Below, piece by piece: positions 26,031-35,312 of a stretch of DNA of 64,000 nucleotides; the stretch's first letter is position 1, and every line of letters begins with the position of its first letter. Below the pieces are notes generated by a model that ran no database searches, was not told the DNA's origin, and saw only the letters and a list, made by a program, of their open reading frames with translations. Source of the DNA: Flavobacteriaceae bacterium UJ101 (GTDB taxonomy: Bacteria > Bacteroidota > Bacteroidia > Flavobacteriales > UJ101); assembly GCA_001880285.1 (NCBI GenBank), contig CP016269.1:620001-684000 (forward strand), in the 5' to 3' direction. A program made the position numbers and the translations under genes.

Positions 26031-27257
26031 TTATGCGAATTTTGCTTGTAACCCTTGATCTAGAGCGTTTAAAAATTCCATAGTAGTTAGATAATGATCT
26101 TTTGTCATATCTTTTCCATGAATTAATAAAGCTAAATCTTTTGTCATTTTCCCTTCTTCAACCGTTTCGATACAAACTTCTTCTAACTTATGACAGAAAT
26201 CAATCAATTCTTGATTTCCATCTAACTTCCCTCTATGCTCTAGACCTCTTGTCCATGCAAAAATAGAAGCAATAGGATTTGTAGAAGTTTCTTTTCCTTG
26301 TTGGTGTTGACGATAATGACGTGTAACCGTACCATGGGCTGCTTCAGCTTCCATTACTTCTCCATCTGGAGTTAATAAAGTAGAAGTCATTAAACCTAAT
26401 GAACCAAAACCTTGAGCTACAGTATCCGATTGAACATCTCCATCATAATTTTTACATGCCCAAACAAAGGCTCCATTCCACTTCATAGCCGCAGCTACCA
26501 TATCATCAATTAAACGGTGTTCATATGTAATACCTAATTCTTCAAATTTTGCTTTGAATTCATTATCATATACTTCTTGGAAAATATCTTTAAAACGACC
26601 ATCATATGCTTTTAAAATGGTATTTTTTGTTGATAAATATAAAGGCCATTTTTTTGAAACTGCACGGTTCATACAAGAACGAGCAAATCCATAAATCGAT
26701 TCATCTGTGTTATACATAGACATCGCAACTCCTCCTGCTCCTTCGTATTCATAAACGTCCCAAGTTACTGCTTCACCATTTTCTGGAGTGAAAGTCATGG
26801 TTAATTTACCTTTTCCTTTAATTACAGTATCGGTTGCTTTATATTGATCTCCAAAAGCATGACGTCCAATACAAATAGGTTGAGTCCAACCCGGTACTAA
26901 ACGGGGAACATTACTCATAATAATAGGCTCACGAAAAACTGTTCCTCCAACAATATTACGAATGGTTCCATTAGGTGATTTCCACATTTTTTTCAATCCA
27001 AACTCTTCTACACGAGCTTCATCAGGTGTAATTGTAGCACATTTAATTCCTACTTTATATTTTTTAATAGCTTCTGCAGAGTCTATGGTAATTTGATCAT
27101 TCGTTTCATCACGCTTTTCAATTCCTAAATCATAATATTTTATATCTAAATCTAAATAAGGAAAGATCAATTTGTCTTTGATAAATTGCCAAATAATTCT
27201 TGTCATTTCATCTCCATCCAATTCAACTACTGGATTTGCTACTTTAATTTTTTGCAT
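26031..27257 (-). CDS. icd: NADP-dependent isocitrate dehydrogenase, IDH1-like
   Basis: This TCA-cycle enzyme converts isocitrate to 2-oxoglutarate with NADP reduction. The 408-residue protein is of the eukaryote-like homodimeric type. It starts [19 protein letters not shown] and shows [28 protein letters not shown] with the substrate-binding serine and arginines, [16 protein letters not shown], and [12 protein letters not shown], as in human IDH1. The start ATG matches that family's usual N-terminus. It is monocistronic with a terminator just downstream. Confidence 0.97.
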   Translation of the reverse strand: MQKIKVANPVVELDGDEMTRIIWQFIKDKLIFPYLDLDIKYYDLGIEKRDETNDQITIDSAEAIKKYKVGIKCATITPDEARVEEFGLKKMWKSPNGTIRNIVGGTVFREPIIMSNVPRLVPGWTQPICIGRHAFGDQYKATDTVIKGKGKLTMTFTPENGEAVTWDVYEYEGAGGVAMSMYNTDESIYGFARSCMNRAVSKKWPLYLSTKNTILKAYDGRFKDIFQEVYDNEFKAKFEELGITYEHRLIDDMVAAAMKWNGAFVWACKNYDGDVQSDTVAQGFGSLGLMTSTLLTPDGEVMEAEAAHGTVTRHYRQHQQGKETSTNPIASIFAWTRGLEHRGKLDGNQELIDFCHKLEEVCIETVEEGKMTKDLALLIHGKDMTKDHYLTTMEFLNALDQGLQAKFA

Positions 27258-27394
27258 AATAGTAATCTGTAAAAATTTTTATTTAAAATCGAGCGTAAAA
27301 GTTATGACTTTTTTTTGAGTTAGTAAAGCCTTTTTTGTGAAATGTGTGACTAAAACAATAAGTGTAATAAGTCCTTTCAGGCATAAAATTTGTT

Positions 27395-27402
27395 TATATT
27401 TG
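27395..27402 (+). promoter_or_regulatory. -7 promoter box for the secreted protein at 27422
   Basis: TATATTTG is a full match to TAnnTTTG, 19 bases before the ATG. The -33 element is not a clear TTTG. Confidence 0.45.
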
Positions 27403-27421
27403 AAGGAACAAATTTTTTAAA

Positions 27422-27844
27422 ATGAAAAAAATACTATTTATCCTTTTTACTATTCCTCATTTCTTTTTTGCTCAAGAATGTGAAAAAACAGTTGTAAATA
27501 AGGTAATTTATGATTGTTTTTATGATGGTCCTTGGGATATATCTGAAGGAAATTTAGCTATGATTGAATATGTTAAGAGTCGATCAACAGGACAATCACA
27601 TATTGAGTATACAACAAAAGATTTTTTAGATCAATCATTTTATACATTTAGTAAAAATTATAATGTTGATTGGGGAAAATATAGCACTCATTTTAGTTTA
27701 AAAGATTTTAAAATTTATATTAACGGTGAAAAATTCAAATTTCCCTATACATATGAACAAATATTTGAATTAGGGGATTTTAAAAACATTACTTCTATCA
27801 ACAGAAAACGTAAAAAATTATACATTACAACTCGTTCATTTTAA
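27422..27844 (+). CDS. Hypothetical secreted protein
   Basis: I do not recognise this 140-residue protein. It has a signal peptide (KKILFILFTIPHFFFA, cleavage near residue 17) and an aromatic-rich mature part with two cysteines near its start (QECEKT and YDCFYDGPW), which could form a disulfide. The basic end reads NRKRKKLYITTRSF. It is flanked by divergent icd and convergent rplS, and stands alone. Nothing in the sequence gives a function. Confidence 0.5.
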   Translation: MKKILFILFTIPHFFFAQECEKTVVNKVIYDCFYDGPWDISEGNLAMIEYVKSRSTGQSHIEYTTKDFLDQSFYTFSKNYNVDWGKYSTHFSLKDFKIYINGEKFKFPYTYEQIFELGDFKNITSINRKRKKLYITTRSF

Positions 27845-28026
27845 ATAATTGGAATAAGAATAAAGACGAAAAGAGTAAAGATTTTTTGTTTTCTATGTGT
27901 TGCTTGTTTGAGTACGAAGCGTATCAAAATTTTATTCTACTTACACTAAATAATTTTGGAACATTTGGATTTAATAAAATATAGTCAAATTACATAGTGA
28001 GTATTAAAAAATTATTATAAATAAAA

Positions 28027-28050
28027 AAATCCCGATAAAAATCGGGATTT
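28027..28050 (-). terminator. Intrinsic terminator of rplS
   Basis: A perfect 10-bp stem (AAATCCCGAT/ATCGGGATTT) with an AAAA loop (TTTT on the transcribed strand) lies 20 bases after the rplS stop, followed by Ts on the minus strand. Confidence 0.85.
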
Positions 28051-28069
28051 ATATGATATTAAAGATATT

Positions 28070-28426
28070 TTATTTTTTATAAACTCTTTCTTTAATTCTC
28101 GCTTTTTTACCTGTAAGGTTTCTAAAGTAATAAATACGAGCTCTACGTACTTTACCTCTTTTATTCACTTCAATCTTTTGAATTGCAGGTAAGTTTATTG
28201 GAAAAATTCTTTCAACTCCTACAGTTCCAGACATTTTACGAATTGTAAAAGTTTCTGTCAAACCTGTTCCTCTTCTTTGAATTACAACACCTCTAAAAAA
28301 CTGAGTACGTGTTTTATTTCCTTCTTTAATTTCGTAATAAACAGTGATTGTATCTCCTGCTCCAAATTCTGGTAATTCGTTTTTTGTAACATACGTATCT
28401 TCTACGTATTGAATTAATGAATCCAT
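28070..28426 (-). CDS. rplS: 50S ribosomal protein L19
   Basis: The 118-residue protein contains the L19 signatures PEFGAGDTITVYYEIKEG, FRGVVIQRRGTGLTETFTIRKMS, VGVERIFPI and RARIYYFRNLTGKKARIKE. L19 sits at the interface of the 30S and 50S subunits. Here rplS is monocistronic, not linked to rpsP-rimM-trmD as in many bacteria. It has a well-formed promoter upstream and a strong terminator downstream. Confidence 0.97.
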   Translation of the reverse strand: MDSLIQYVEDTYVTKNELPEFGAGDTITVYYEIKEGNKTRTQFFRGVVIQRRGTGLTETFTIRKMSGTVGVERIFPINLPAIQKIEVNKRGKVRRARIYYFRNLTGKKARIKERVYKK

Positions 28427-28498
28427 TATTTAATAATTATTGATTATAAATCGAGACAACATTCACGATTTTCGCCAGAGGTTAACTCAATTGAAGTG

Positions 28499-28529
28499 CA
28501 AATTTACAATCTTTTCTATAACTGGCAAA
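28499..28529 (-). promoter_or_regulatory. Promoter of rplS
   Basis: The minus strand shows TTTG at 28526-28529, a 19-base spacer and TAAATTTG at 28499-28506, a full consensus match. Transcription would begin near 28492, leaving a leader of about 65 nt. Confidence 0.75.
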
Positions 28530-28542
28530 AGGTTTTTCTTTT

Positions 28543-30489
28543 TTAATTAACATCAATATTAACTTTTACACCTTTTTTCTCCAATCGATCTTCAATTTTC
28601 TTCTCTAAATCTTTTAACTCTTCATTTGTCATATCACCATCAATATTAATAACCTCCTTTCCGTTCTCTTTTATATTGATACCTTCATCACCGATAATAA
28701 CTTGATCACCTCCATTTGAAATACGAACTCTATCTTTGTTATTTTTTGTTGCATCACCATCAATATTAATAATCTCCTTTCCATTAGCTTTTATATTGAT
28801 ACCCTCATCACCGATAATAACTTGATCACCTCCATTTGAAATATGAATTCCATTTTCATTAATTTGAATAACACCACTTCCTGTATTATAAGTCCCATAA
28901 TCATCATTATCTAAATCATCTACATTTTGAATACAATCTAAACAAACAAATCCTTCTTCTGTCATTTGCCAGGTACGCATTTCACCTTCATCCCAGTAAT
29001 CAAAATTCACCAAGTCTCCACCTAAATGAAAATCAGAACTTAACAATACTTTCTGACCCACTGGTAAATATAAACTAGATTCTACTTCTTGCATTCTCCA
29101 TTTTGCATCTTTCGGAATTGAAATATGGTTTCCTACTGTAATTTTTGTAGAGTCAATATTTGTTTTGTACTCAATTGCTTTTGCATTTTTTAAAGCCTCC
29201 TCTCTATTCCTACCTGACGCTTCAAATCGATTTACAAAATGAATTTCATCATCTATTGATTTTTTAATATCCAAATCAACGTATTCCATTTGATAAACTA
29301 ATGCTCCATTTTCATCAAAAAAATAATTTCTTTCAATATCTCCCATTTGAACAAAACCTCTATAATCTGCTAATCCTTTATGATCTCCTTCTAAAAAGTT
29401 ACTTACTTCAATTGGAATAGCCACACTATCGGTTGCTGGAATGGTATATTCTTTTTCTAAATCGTATTCGTAAGAATAATAACTCCATTGATTTAATCCT
29501 AAACTAAACAACGTAAATCCTCCTACAAATAATGCGATTAGTCCTATAACAAATCCTTTATACCACTTAAAATTTCTTTTAATTAATGATATTCCTAATG
29601 TTATTAAAAATATTATCGATCCTGTAACCGTAATAATCATTGCAAAAAACCACAGATAATACTGCCAAGAATATTCTACTATTCGGTCAAAAAATTGTAG
29701 GTATTCAAATTCTCCAAAAATTAATCCTGATAATGCTGTTAATAAAGCAACCAATAAACTAAAGGCCCATATTAAAAACATCACTCCAAAGAATATTAAA
29801 ATAATTTTCCCTATTATTTTAACCATTCTTACAATAAAATCACCTAGATTTCGAATATGTGGCTCTGAATTTCGTACTCCATTTTGAATATTCTGTCCTA
29901 ATTCTTCAGCAGATTCTTTGATGTTCTCTAGATTAATGGGTTTCCCATGCATTTGAAGACGTTCTGTAGTTGTCTTTGCTTCAGGAACTACAATCCAAAG
30001 GATTATATATGCAATGATAGTTGTCCCTCCAAAATCAATCCATCCAATTCCTACTATCAATAAGACAACCAAAAGACGAATCCACATACGATCTATCGAT
30101 ACATAATTTGCAATTCCAGCGCAAACACCTCCAATCATACCGTATTCTGTATCACGAAATAACTTTCGAACACCTGTAGTCTCTGTTTTTGAGGTATAAG
30201 CTTTTGAAGATTCTTCTGTTTCTCCTTCATCTACTAAATAATCCTCTGGACGACCTAATAATTCTTGAACTTTTTCTACTTCAGTTTTTCCAATTACTTC
30301 TCCTGATCGTTTCCATTCTCTAAACAATTCGGCAATTCTTGATTCAATATCCTGCATTATTTCTACAGAACCCTCTTCATTTTTCAAATAGGATTTTATT
30401 TTTGATAAATAGGCTTCTAAATTCTTATAAGCTTCTTCATCAATATGAAAAACCAATCCTCCTAAATTTATATTTAATGTCTTATTCAT
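28543..30489 (-). CDS. PspC domain membrane protein with C-terminal tandem repeats
   Basis: The 648-residue protein has an N-terminal conserved region (about 1-95, NINLGGLVFHIDEEAY...), a PspC domain near 105-175 (LFRDTEYGMIGGVCAGIANYV), several further membrane helices to about residue 320, and a long extracytoplasmic C-terminal region. The C-terminal part contains two near-identical 40-residue units with ISNGGDQVIIGDEGINIK and NIDGD. PspC proteins take part in envelope stress responses. It overlaps the upstream PadR gene by four bases (ATGA), so the two are translationally coupled and PadR probably controls the operon. Confidence 0.85.
   Translation of the reverse strand: MNKTLNINLGGLVFHIDEEAYKNLEAYLSKIKSYLKNEEGSVEIMQDIESRIAELFREWKRSGEVIGKTEVEKVQELLGRPEDYLVDEGETEESSKAYTSKTETTGVRKLFRDTEYGMIGGVCAGIANYVSIDRMWIRLLVVLLIVGIGWIDFGGTTIIAYIILWIVVPEAKTTTERLQMHGKPINLENIKESAEELGQNIQNGVRNSEPHIRNLGDFIVRMVKIIGKIILIFFGVMFLIWAFSLLVALLTALSGLIFGEFEYLQFFDRIVEYSWQYYLWFFAMIITVTGSIIFLITLGISLIKRNFKWYKGFVIGLIALFVGGFTLFSLGLNQWSYYSYEYDLEKEYTIPATDSVAIPIEVSNFLEGDHKGLADYRGFVQMGDIERNYFFDENGALVYQMEYVDLDIKKSIDDEIHFVNRFEASGRNREEALKNAKAIEYKTNIDSTKITVGNHISIPKDAKWRMQEVESSLYLPVGQKVLLSSDFHLGGDLVNFDYWDEGEMRTWQMTEEGFVCLDCIQNVDDLDNDDYGTYNTGSGVIQINENGIHISNGGDQVIIGDEGINIKANGKEIINIDGDATKNNKDRVRISNGGDQVIIGDEGINIKENGKEVINIDGDMTNEELKDLEKKIEDRLEKKGVKVNIDVN
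28633..28842 (-). repeat. 120-bp tandem repeat inside the PspC gene
   Basis: Two copies with an exact 120-base period (28633-28722 and 28753-28842, conserved over about 90 bases each) encode the segment ISNGGDQVIIGDEGINIK plus NGKE and NIDGD. Only a few substitutions separate them, so the duplication is recent or homogenised. The unit is in frame (40 codons). Confidence 0.85.
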
Positions 30490-30821
30490 AATTCAGTCGT
30501 TTTCGTAATACTATTTACTGCAATGTATAATTCTTTCCAAGTCGTGGCTAATTCTTCTTTAAACCCTTCTCCTTTTTCGGTCAATGCATAATATTTTCTC
30601 GGCGGACCTGAACTTGATTCTTCCCATCGATAGGTTAATAAATCTGCATTTTTCAACCTTGTTAACAAAGGATATAGTGTTCCTTCAACCACTAACATTT
30701 TATTACGCTTTAAAGCCTCAATAATATCTGAAGCATAAGCATCTCCTTTTTCTATCACACTCAAAATACAGTATTCTAAAATACCTTTACGCATTTGAGC
30801 TTTTGTATTTTCAATCTTCAT
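30486..30821 (-). CDS. PadR family transcriptional regulator
   Basis: This 111-residue winged-helix DNA-binding protein has the PadR signatures MRKGILEYCILSVI, DAYASDIIEAL, VEGTLYPLLTRLKNADLLTYRWEES and GPPRKYYALTEKG. It lacks the longer C-terminal dimerisation domain of PadR subfamily 2. It is cotranscribed and translationally coupled with the PspC gene, a common arrangement in Bacteroidota, so autoregulation and control of the PspC gene are likely. Confidence 0.92.
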   Translation of the reverse strand: MKIENTKAQMRKGILEYCILSVIEKGDAYASDIIEALKRNKMLVVEGTLYPLLTRLKNADLLTYRWEESSSGPPRKYYALTEKGEGFKEELATTWKELYIAVNSITKTTEL

Positions 30822-30925
30822 ACGCTCTCTTTTTTAAAAGTTTGAAATAATCCACATAATGAATAGTAGTAAGCTCATAATATTTATTGTTTCGTTGTTA
30901 AATTCATTACAAATATATAAATAAT

Positions 30926-30983
30926 ATAGTAATATGCAATACAAAGTACTATTTTTTATTTAGATACTTTTTATAAAAAGTAT
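30926..30983 (-). promoter_or_regulatory. Candidate operators upstream of the PadR-PspC operon
   Basis: Two symmetric elements lie 105-165 bases upstream of the PadR start: ATAGTA-N15-TACTAT at 30926-30952 and the perfect 20-base palindrome ATACTTTTTATAAAAAGTAT at 30964-30983. Both share ACT/AGT half-sites. The palindromes could be operators for PadR. Otherwise 30822-31114 is AT-rich with nothing else visible. Confidence 0.35.
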
Positions 30984-31114
30984 TATATAGATAATTTAAA
31001 CATCTTACAATCAATACATTAAGATCAAATTGCTTATGTATGAAAAATTGAAAATAAATTTAATTTATGAAATATTTAAAACTTATATAAGGATTATATA
31101 TCAATACAAATAGT

Positions 31115-32464
31115 TTAATAAATTGCTTTTTTATCTGTAATAAGAAGATTAGATAGCCCTGCAATTATTAAAGATAATCCTGCCACAATCATTGCATTAA
31201 TTGTTTGATTCCCCAACAATTGATATGAAAGGTTCACTCCTCCTAAAGCAGCTACTATTTGAGGTAGTACTATAAAAATATTAAATAATCCCATATATAA
31301 ACCCATTTTTGTAGGATCTATTGAACTTGAAAGCATAGCATAAGGCATTGATAAAATACTTGCCCAGGCTATTCCTATCAAAACGAAAGAAAGTATTAAC
31401 CATTCTGGAGAAGGAATAATATACATGATTAAAAAACCTATTCCACCTAATATTAAAGAGGATAGATGTATCCTTTTTCTATTAATTCGTTTTTTTGATG
31501 TATAAAAAGTCAACAATAAAGCAAACGCCATCGAAGACAATCCATAAATCCCCATGTACGAACCTACTGAATCTGCTGCGTTTTGATAGTTTTGATTTGC
31601 TAAATCAAATACTTCTTTTTCTTTAATATTCTCTAAATTAAAATTCTCTTCTACAGGAATGGGAGCTTTAAAAACATGTTCTGTTAAAGCAGGTGTTGCC
31701 ATACTCCACATGCTAAAAAATGCAAACCATGAAAAAAATTGAATAACACCTAATTTTTTCATAGTATTGGGCATTTTTAATAAACCTTCTCCAATTTCTT
31801 TAAAAAAAGAATTCTGAATTTTCGTTTTATCATCTTCTATTGGAGGATATTCGGAGGTTGTGAAAATAGTGTATAAAATAGAGGTCATAAAAACAAAAGC
31901 TCCTATAGCAAATGCTATTTTAATAGATGGTGGTATAACCCCCGGAGCAGCTGTATTTTGAATTCCTAATTGCGTAACAAACCAAGGTAGGTTACTTGCT
32001 ACCCAAGTTCCAATACCTATAATTAAAGTTTGAACTACAAAACCATATGAACGTTGTTCTTCATTTAATTTATCTGCTACTAATGCTCTAAAAGGCTCCA
32101 TCGATACATTAATAGAAGCATCTAAAATCCATAAAAAGCCTGCTGCCATCCATAAAGTAGAGGAATAAGGCATAAAAAATAATGCTAAAGAACTTAAAAT
32201 AGCTCCTACTAAGAAATAAGGTCGACGCCTTCCTAAAAAGGAGTGCCACGTTCGATCACTAAAATAACCAATAATAGGTTGAATAATTAACCCAGTAAGT
32301 GGGGCGGCAATCCATAAAAACGGAATTTCTTCTTTTCCAGCTCCTAATGTTTGAAAAATACGCGACATGAATCCTCCTTGCAAAGCAAATCCAAATTGAA
32401 TTCCTAAAAATCCAAAACTCATATTACATATTTGCCAAAAACTTAACTTGGGTTTATTTTCCAT
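31115..32464 (-). CDS. MFS sugar transporter, maltose/sucrose (SLC45-like) type
   Basis: From the ATG ending at 32464 the protein has 449 residues and about 12 membrane helices. The N-terminus LSFWQICNMSFGFLGIQFGFALQ, the loop GYFSDRTWHSFLGRRRPYFLVGA and the internal WILDASINVSMEPFRALVAD are typical of the SLC45/GPH-related transporters that import maltose or sucrose in Bacteroidota. An upstream in-frame ATG (32500) would place the start inside the cysH terminator hairpin, so the shorter form is preferred. It could import maltose released by the GH13 lipoproteins at 40790-44646, though they are not in one operon. Confidence 0.82.
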   Translation of the reverse strand: MENKPKLSFWQICNMSFGFLGIQFGFALQGGFMSRIFQTLGAGKEEIPFLWIAAPLTGLIIQPIIGYFSDRTWHSFLGRRRPYFLVGAILSSLALFFMPYSSTLWMAAGFLWILDASINVSMEPFRALVADKLNEEQRSYGFVVQTLIIGIGTWVASNLPWFVTQLGIQNTAAPGVIPPSIKIAFAIGAFVFMTSILYTIFTTSEYPPIEDDKTKIQNSFFKEIGEGLLKMPNTMKKLGVIQFFSWFAFFSMWSMATPALTEHVFKAPIPVEENFNLENIKEKEVFDLANQNYQNAADSVGSYMGIYGLSSMAFALLLTFYTSKKRINRKRIHLSSLILGGIGFLIMYIIPSPEWLILSFVLIGIAWASILSMPYAMLSSSIDPTKMGLYMGLFNIFIVLPQIVAALGGVNLSYQLLGNQTINAMIVAGLSLIIAGLSNLLITDKKAIY

Positions 32465-32486
32465 TATCGATTCGATATTTATTAAA

Positions 32487-32515
32487 AAAGCGATTGACAA
32501 AAAATCAATCGCTTT
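32487..32515 (-). terminator. Intrinsic terminator of cysH
   Basis: A perfect 11-bp stem (AAAGCGATTGA/TCAATCGCTTT) lies after cysH and before the MFS gene, followed by TTTTTAAT on the minus strand. Confidence 0.75.
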
Positions 32516-32562
32516 AAAATTAAGTATTTTATATCATTATTTAGCTAAAATCAGCTATGATT

Positions 32563-33261
32563 TTAACCATGTAGTCCACATTCTTTTTTAGAAATTTCCC
32601 ACCACCAACGTCCAGAACGAATATCTTCTCCTTCCTTTACCGCTCTTGTACAAGGAGCACATCCTATTGAAGGAAAACCTTTGTCATGTAAAACATTATA
32701 AGGAATTCCATTTTTAGCAATAAAGGATTTCATTTCATCATATTTCCAGTCAATAATAGGGTTGTATTTTATACAATCAAATTTACTATCATATTGAAAT
32801 TTTCCCATATCATGACGATTTTCTGACTGCTCTGCACGAAGCCCAGTAATCCAAATATCCACATCTTTTAAAGCACGTCCTAATGGTTCCATTTTACGAA
32901 TTCCACAGCATTCTTTTCGTGCTTCAACAGAATCGTAAAAACTATGCGATCCTTTCGTTGTCATCAATTCTTGAACACTTTCTGTCTTTGGGAAAAAAGT
33001 TTCAATATTCTTTTTATATTTTAAAGTTGTTTTATAGAATACATCGTATGTTTCTTTGAATAATCGTCCTGTATCCAATGTAAAAACTTTTATAGGTAAA
33101 TCATTTTTAAAAATAAAATCGCTTACCACTTGATCTTCTTCTCCAAAAGAGGTTGAAAATGCTACACGGCTGGGATATTTACTTGCTAAATAAGAAAGCG
33201 TTTCTTCAATTGACATCCCTTCTGTTTCGTTCTGTATATTATGTAATTGTGATTCTAACAT
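32563..33261 (-). CDS. cysH: Assimilatory adenylyl-sulfate (APS) reductase
   Basis: This cytoplasmic enzyme of sulfate assimilation reduces activated sulfate to sulfite using thioredoxin. The 232-residue protein carries FSTSFGEEDQVV, ETFFP and TGLRAEQSENR. It also has both cysteine pairs that bind a 4Fe-4S cluster, ECCGIRK near residue 117 and CAPC near residue 205, plus the C-terminal catalytic ECGLH. The cluster ligands point to APS rather than PAPS as substrate. No other sulfate-assimilation genes (cysDN, sir) are in the window. Confidence 0.9.
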   Translation of the reverse strand: MLESQLHNIQNETEGMSIEETLSYLASKYPSRVAFSTSFGEEDQVVSDFIFKNDLPIKVFTLDTGRLFKETYDVFYKTTLKYKKNIETFFPKTESVQELMTTKGSHSFYDSVEARKECCGIRKMEPLGRALKDVDIWITGLRAEQSENRHDMGKFQYDSKFDCIKYNPIIDWKYDEMKSFIAKNGIPYNVLHDKGFPSIGCAPCTRAVKEGEDIRSGRWWWEISKKECGLHG

Positions 33262-33328
33262 ATCATTTAAGTGAAAAATTAAAAATGAAAAACTAATATC
33301 TAGTTTCTCTACTCTACAAAGGTAAAAA

Positions 33329-33358
33329 AAAGCCTTGAATTTATAAATTCAAGGCTTT
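33329..33358 (-). terminator. Intrinsic terminator of the Xaa-Pro peptidase gene
   Basis: A perfect 30-base palindrome with 15-base arms (33329-33343 and 33344-33358; outer core AAAGCCTTGAA/TTCAAGGCTTT) lies 22 bases after the stop codon and is followed by TTTTTACC on the minus strand. Confidence 0.85.
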
Positions 33359-33380
33359 ACATCTTATTAAGTTTTTATTT

Positions 33381-34673
33381 TTATGAATTCATTAATTCTT
33401 CTATTTCTTCCACTTCTTCTGGAATATCACGCATTAAATTAAAAGGTTCTCCTGAATTTTTCACAACATAATCATCTTCAATACGAATTCCCATATTTTC
33501 TTCAGGAATATAAATTCCAGGCTCAATAGTAAAAACCATATTTTCTTTAAAAGGCATTCTTAAATCACCATAATCGTGTGTATCTAATCCCATGTGATGG
33601 GAAGTTCCATGCATAAAATATTTTTTATATGCTGGCCAATCTGGATTTTCATTTTGAACATCTGCTTTATCTAACAAACCTAATCCTAATAACTCAGAAG
33701 TCATCATTTTACCTACTTCAACATGATAATCGTACCAATTATTTCCTACAGTTAAAATTTTAGCAGCTTCATGTTTCACATGTAAGACTGCATTATACAC
33801 TGCTTTTTGTCTTTCTGTAAATTTTCCTGATACAGGGACCGTTCGTGTCATATCAGAAGAATAATTCGCATATTCTGCTCCTACATCCATTAAAATTAAA
33901 TCTCCCGCTTTACATTCTTGATTATTTTCAATATAGTGAAGTACACAAGCGTTATACCCACTACCAATAATTGGTGTATAAGCAAATCCTTTTGATCGAT
34001 TTCGTAGAAATTCATGTGCAAACTCTGCTTCAATTTCATACTCCATTACACCTGGTTTTATAAAACCAAGCACTCTTCTAAAACCTTTATTTGTAATATC
34101 ACATGCATGTTGAATCAAATCAATTTCCTGTTGTTCTTTAATTCCTCTTATCTTTTGTAAGATAGGATTACTTCGTTGAATTTCATGCAAAGGATACTGA
34201 GCTTTAAATTTTTTAATAAATCGATCTTCTCTTGTTTCTACTTCACTTGAAGCCCGGTAGTGTTCATTAATATTAAAATAGATGCTAGAAGCCTCTCTCA
34301 TCAATCCATACATCACTTTATCAAAATCCTCTAACCAGTATACTGTTTTAATACCTGAGGTTTCATATGCTTTTTCTTTCGTTAATTTTTCACCTTCCCA
34401 AATAGCAATATGTTCATTTGTTTCTCTTAAAAACAGTATTTCACGATGTTTTTCATCTATAGAATCTGGGAATAATACTAAAATTGATTCTTCCTGATCA
34501 ACCCCTGATAAATAAAAAATATCACGGTGTTGTTCAAAAGGTAATGTACTATCAGCACTTACAGGATAAATATCATTTGAATTAAAAATAGCGATTGACT
34601 TTTCTTTTAATTCTTTGATAAATTTAGCTCTATTTTGCACAAATAATGAGCTATCTATTGGTGCGTATTTCAT
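33381..34673 (-). CDS. pepP: Xaa-Pro aminopeptidase (M24B, aminopeptidase P)
   Basis: This cytoplasmic metallopeptidase removes N-terminal residues before proline. The 430-residue protein has an N-terminal creatinase-like domain (YLSGVDQEESILVL) and a C-terminal pita-bread domain. The metal ligands are visible: the two aspartates in LMDVGAEYANYSSDMTRT, the histidine in HGTSHHMGLDTHD, and the two glutamates in TIEPGIY and IRIEDDYVV. It is monocistronic with a terminator downstream and the sRNA-like array upstream. Confidence 0.93.
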   Translation of the reverse strand: MKYAPIDSSLFVQNRAKFIKELKEKSIAIFNSNDIYPVSADSTLPFEQHRDIFYLSGVDQEESILVLFPDSIDEKHREILFLRETNEHIAIWEGEKLTKEKAYETSGIKTVYWLEDFDKVMYGLMREASSIYFNINEHYRASSEVETREDRFIKKFKAQYPLHEIQRSNPILQKIRGIKEQQEIDLIQHACDITNKGFRRVLGFIKPGVMEYEIEAEFAHEFLRNRSKGFAYTPIIGSGYNACVLHYIENNQECKAGDLILMDVGAEYANYSSDMTRTVPVSGKFTERQKAVYNAVLHVKHEAAKILTVGNNWYDYHVEVGKMMTSELLGLGLLDKADVQNENPDWPAYKKYFMHGTSHHMGLDTHDYGDLRMPFKENMVFTIEPGIYIPEENMGIRIEDDYVVKNSGEPFNLMRDIPEEVEEIEELMNS

Positions 34674-34762
34674 TTTATGTTTTTTTGATATTAATAATTC
34701 ATTAAAGATAGAAAATATAGTCTAAAAAAAACATTAGAAAACTAGAAAAAAGTCACAAAAAA

Positions 34763-34841
34763 ACTCCGCGAGTGAGAATCACGGAGTAAAAACCTAATAA
34801 ACTTAATAATGAAAAAAAGTTATTTTTCTATAATAGAACTT
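34763..34841 (-). ncRNA. Small RNA candidate, array unit A
   Basis: On the minus strand a -7-like box CAAATTTG (34847-34854, one mismatch) is followed by GAAGTTCTATTATAG, CTTTTTTTCAT, TTATTAGG and a hairpin with ACTCCG/CGGAGT arms (34763-34768 and 34782-34787), then TTTTTTT. It is the most diverged of four tandem units with the same order of elements and the same predicted length of about 80 nt. No protein-coding frame of note is present. Confidence 0.45.
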
Positions 34842-34958
34842 CACTTCAAATTTGCGTCATTTATTACATAAAAATATAATAGTTTCGATGTATCAACTTA
34901 TTGTATCGACCAAATATCCAAATTTTACTATGAATTGTAAATTTTAATTACACCAAAA

Positions 34959-35041
34959 ACTCCGTAAACAATTAAATGTTTACGGAGTAAAACCTAACTA
35001 ATTTAAACCATGAAAAAGTTACCTTACTGTTGTATAACTTC
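34959..35041 (-). ncRNA. Small RNA candidate, array unit B
   Basis: The minus strand has the -7 box TAGGTTTG at 35046-35053, then GAAGTTATACAACAG, GGTAACTTTTTCATGG, AATTAGTTAGG and a perfect 12-bp hairpin (arms 34959-34970 and 34977-34988) followed by TTTTTGG. The predicted transcript is about 83 nt. No TTTG is found at the -33 position. Confidence 0.5.
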
Positions 35042-35143
35042 ATATCAAACCTAATCATTTTAACTTGTTCTATTACATATTATTAGACGAACATCAAATT
35101 AGCTTCGATAAAAATCAACTTAAAAACTTTATCGTAAAAAAAA

Positions 35144-35226
35144 TCTCCGCAAGAAAACCTGCGGAGAAACCCTAACTAATCTAAACTATGAAAAAGCTAC
35201 CTTATATAGAACTTTTATGCTAAATT
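35144..35226 (-). ncRNA. Small RNA candidate, array unit C
   Basis: The minus strand has the -7 box TAGGTTTG at 35231-35238, then AAAGTTCTATATAAGG, TAGCTTTTTCATAG, GATTAGTTAGGG and a perfect 8-bp hairpin (TCTCCGCA/TGCGGAGA, 35144-35167) followed by eight Ts. This is the best terminator of the four units. The predicted transcript is about 80 nt. Confidence 0.5.
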
Positions 35227-35312
35227 AAAACAAACCTATTTCATATACAATCCACTTCGTTGTTTTTAACTGTTTTTAACACATTTTTATACATAATTAT
35301 ATATAAAACAAA

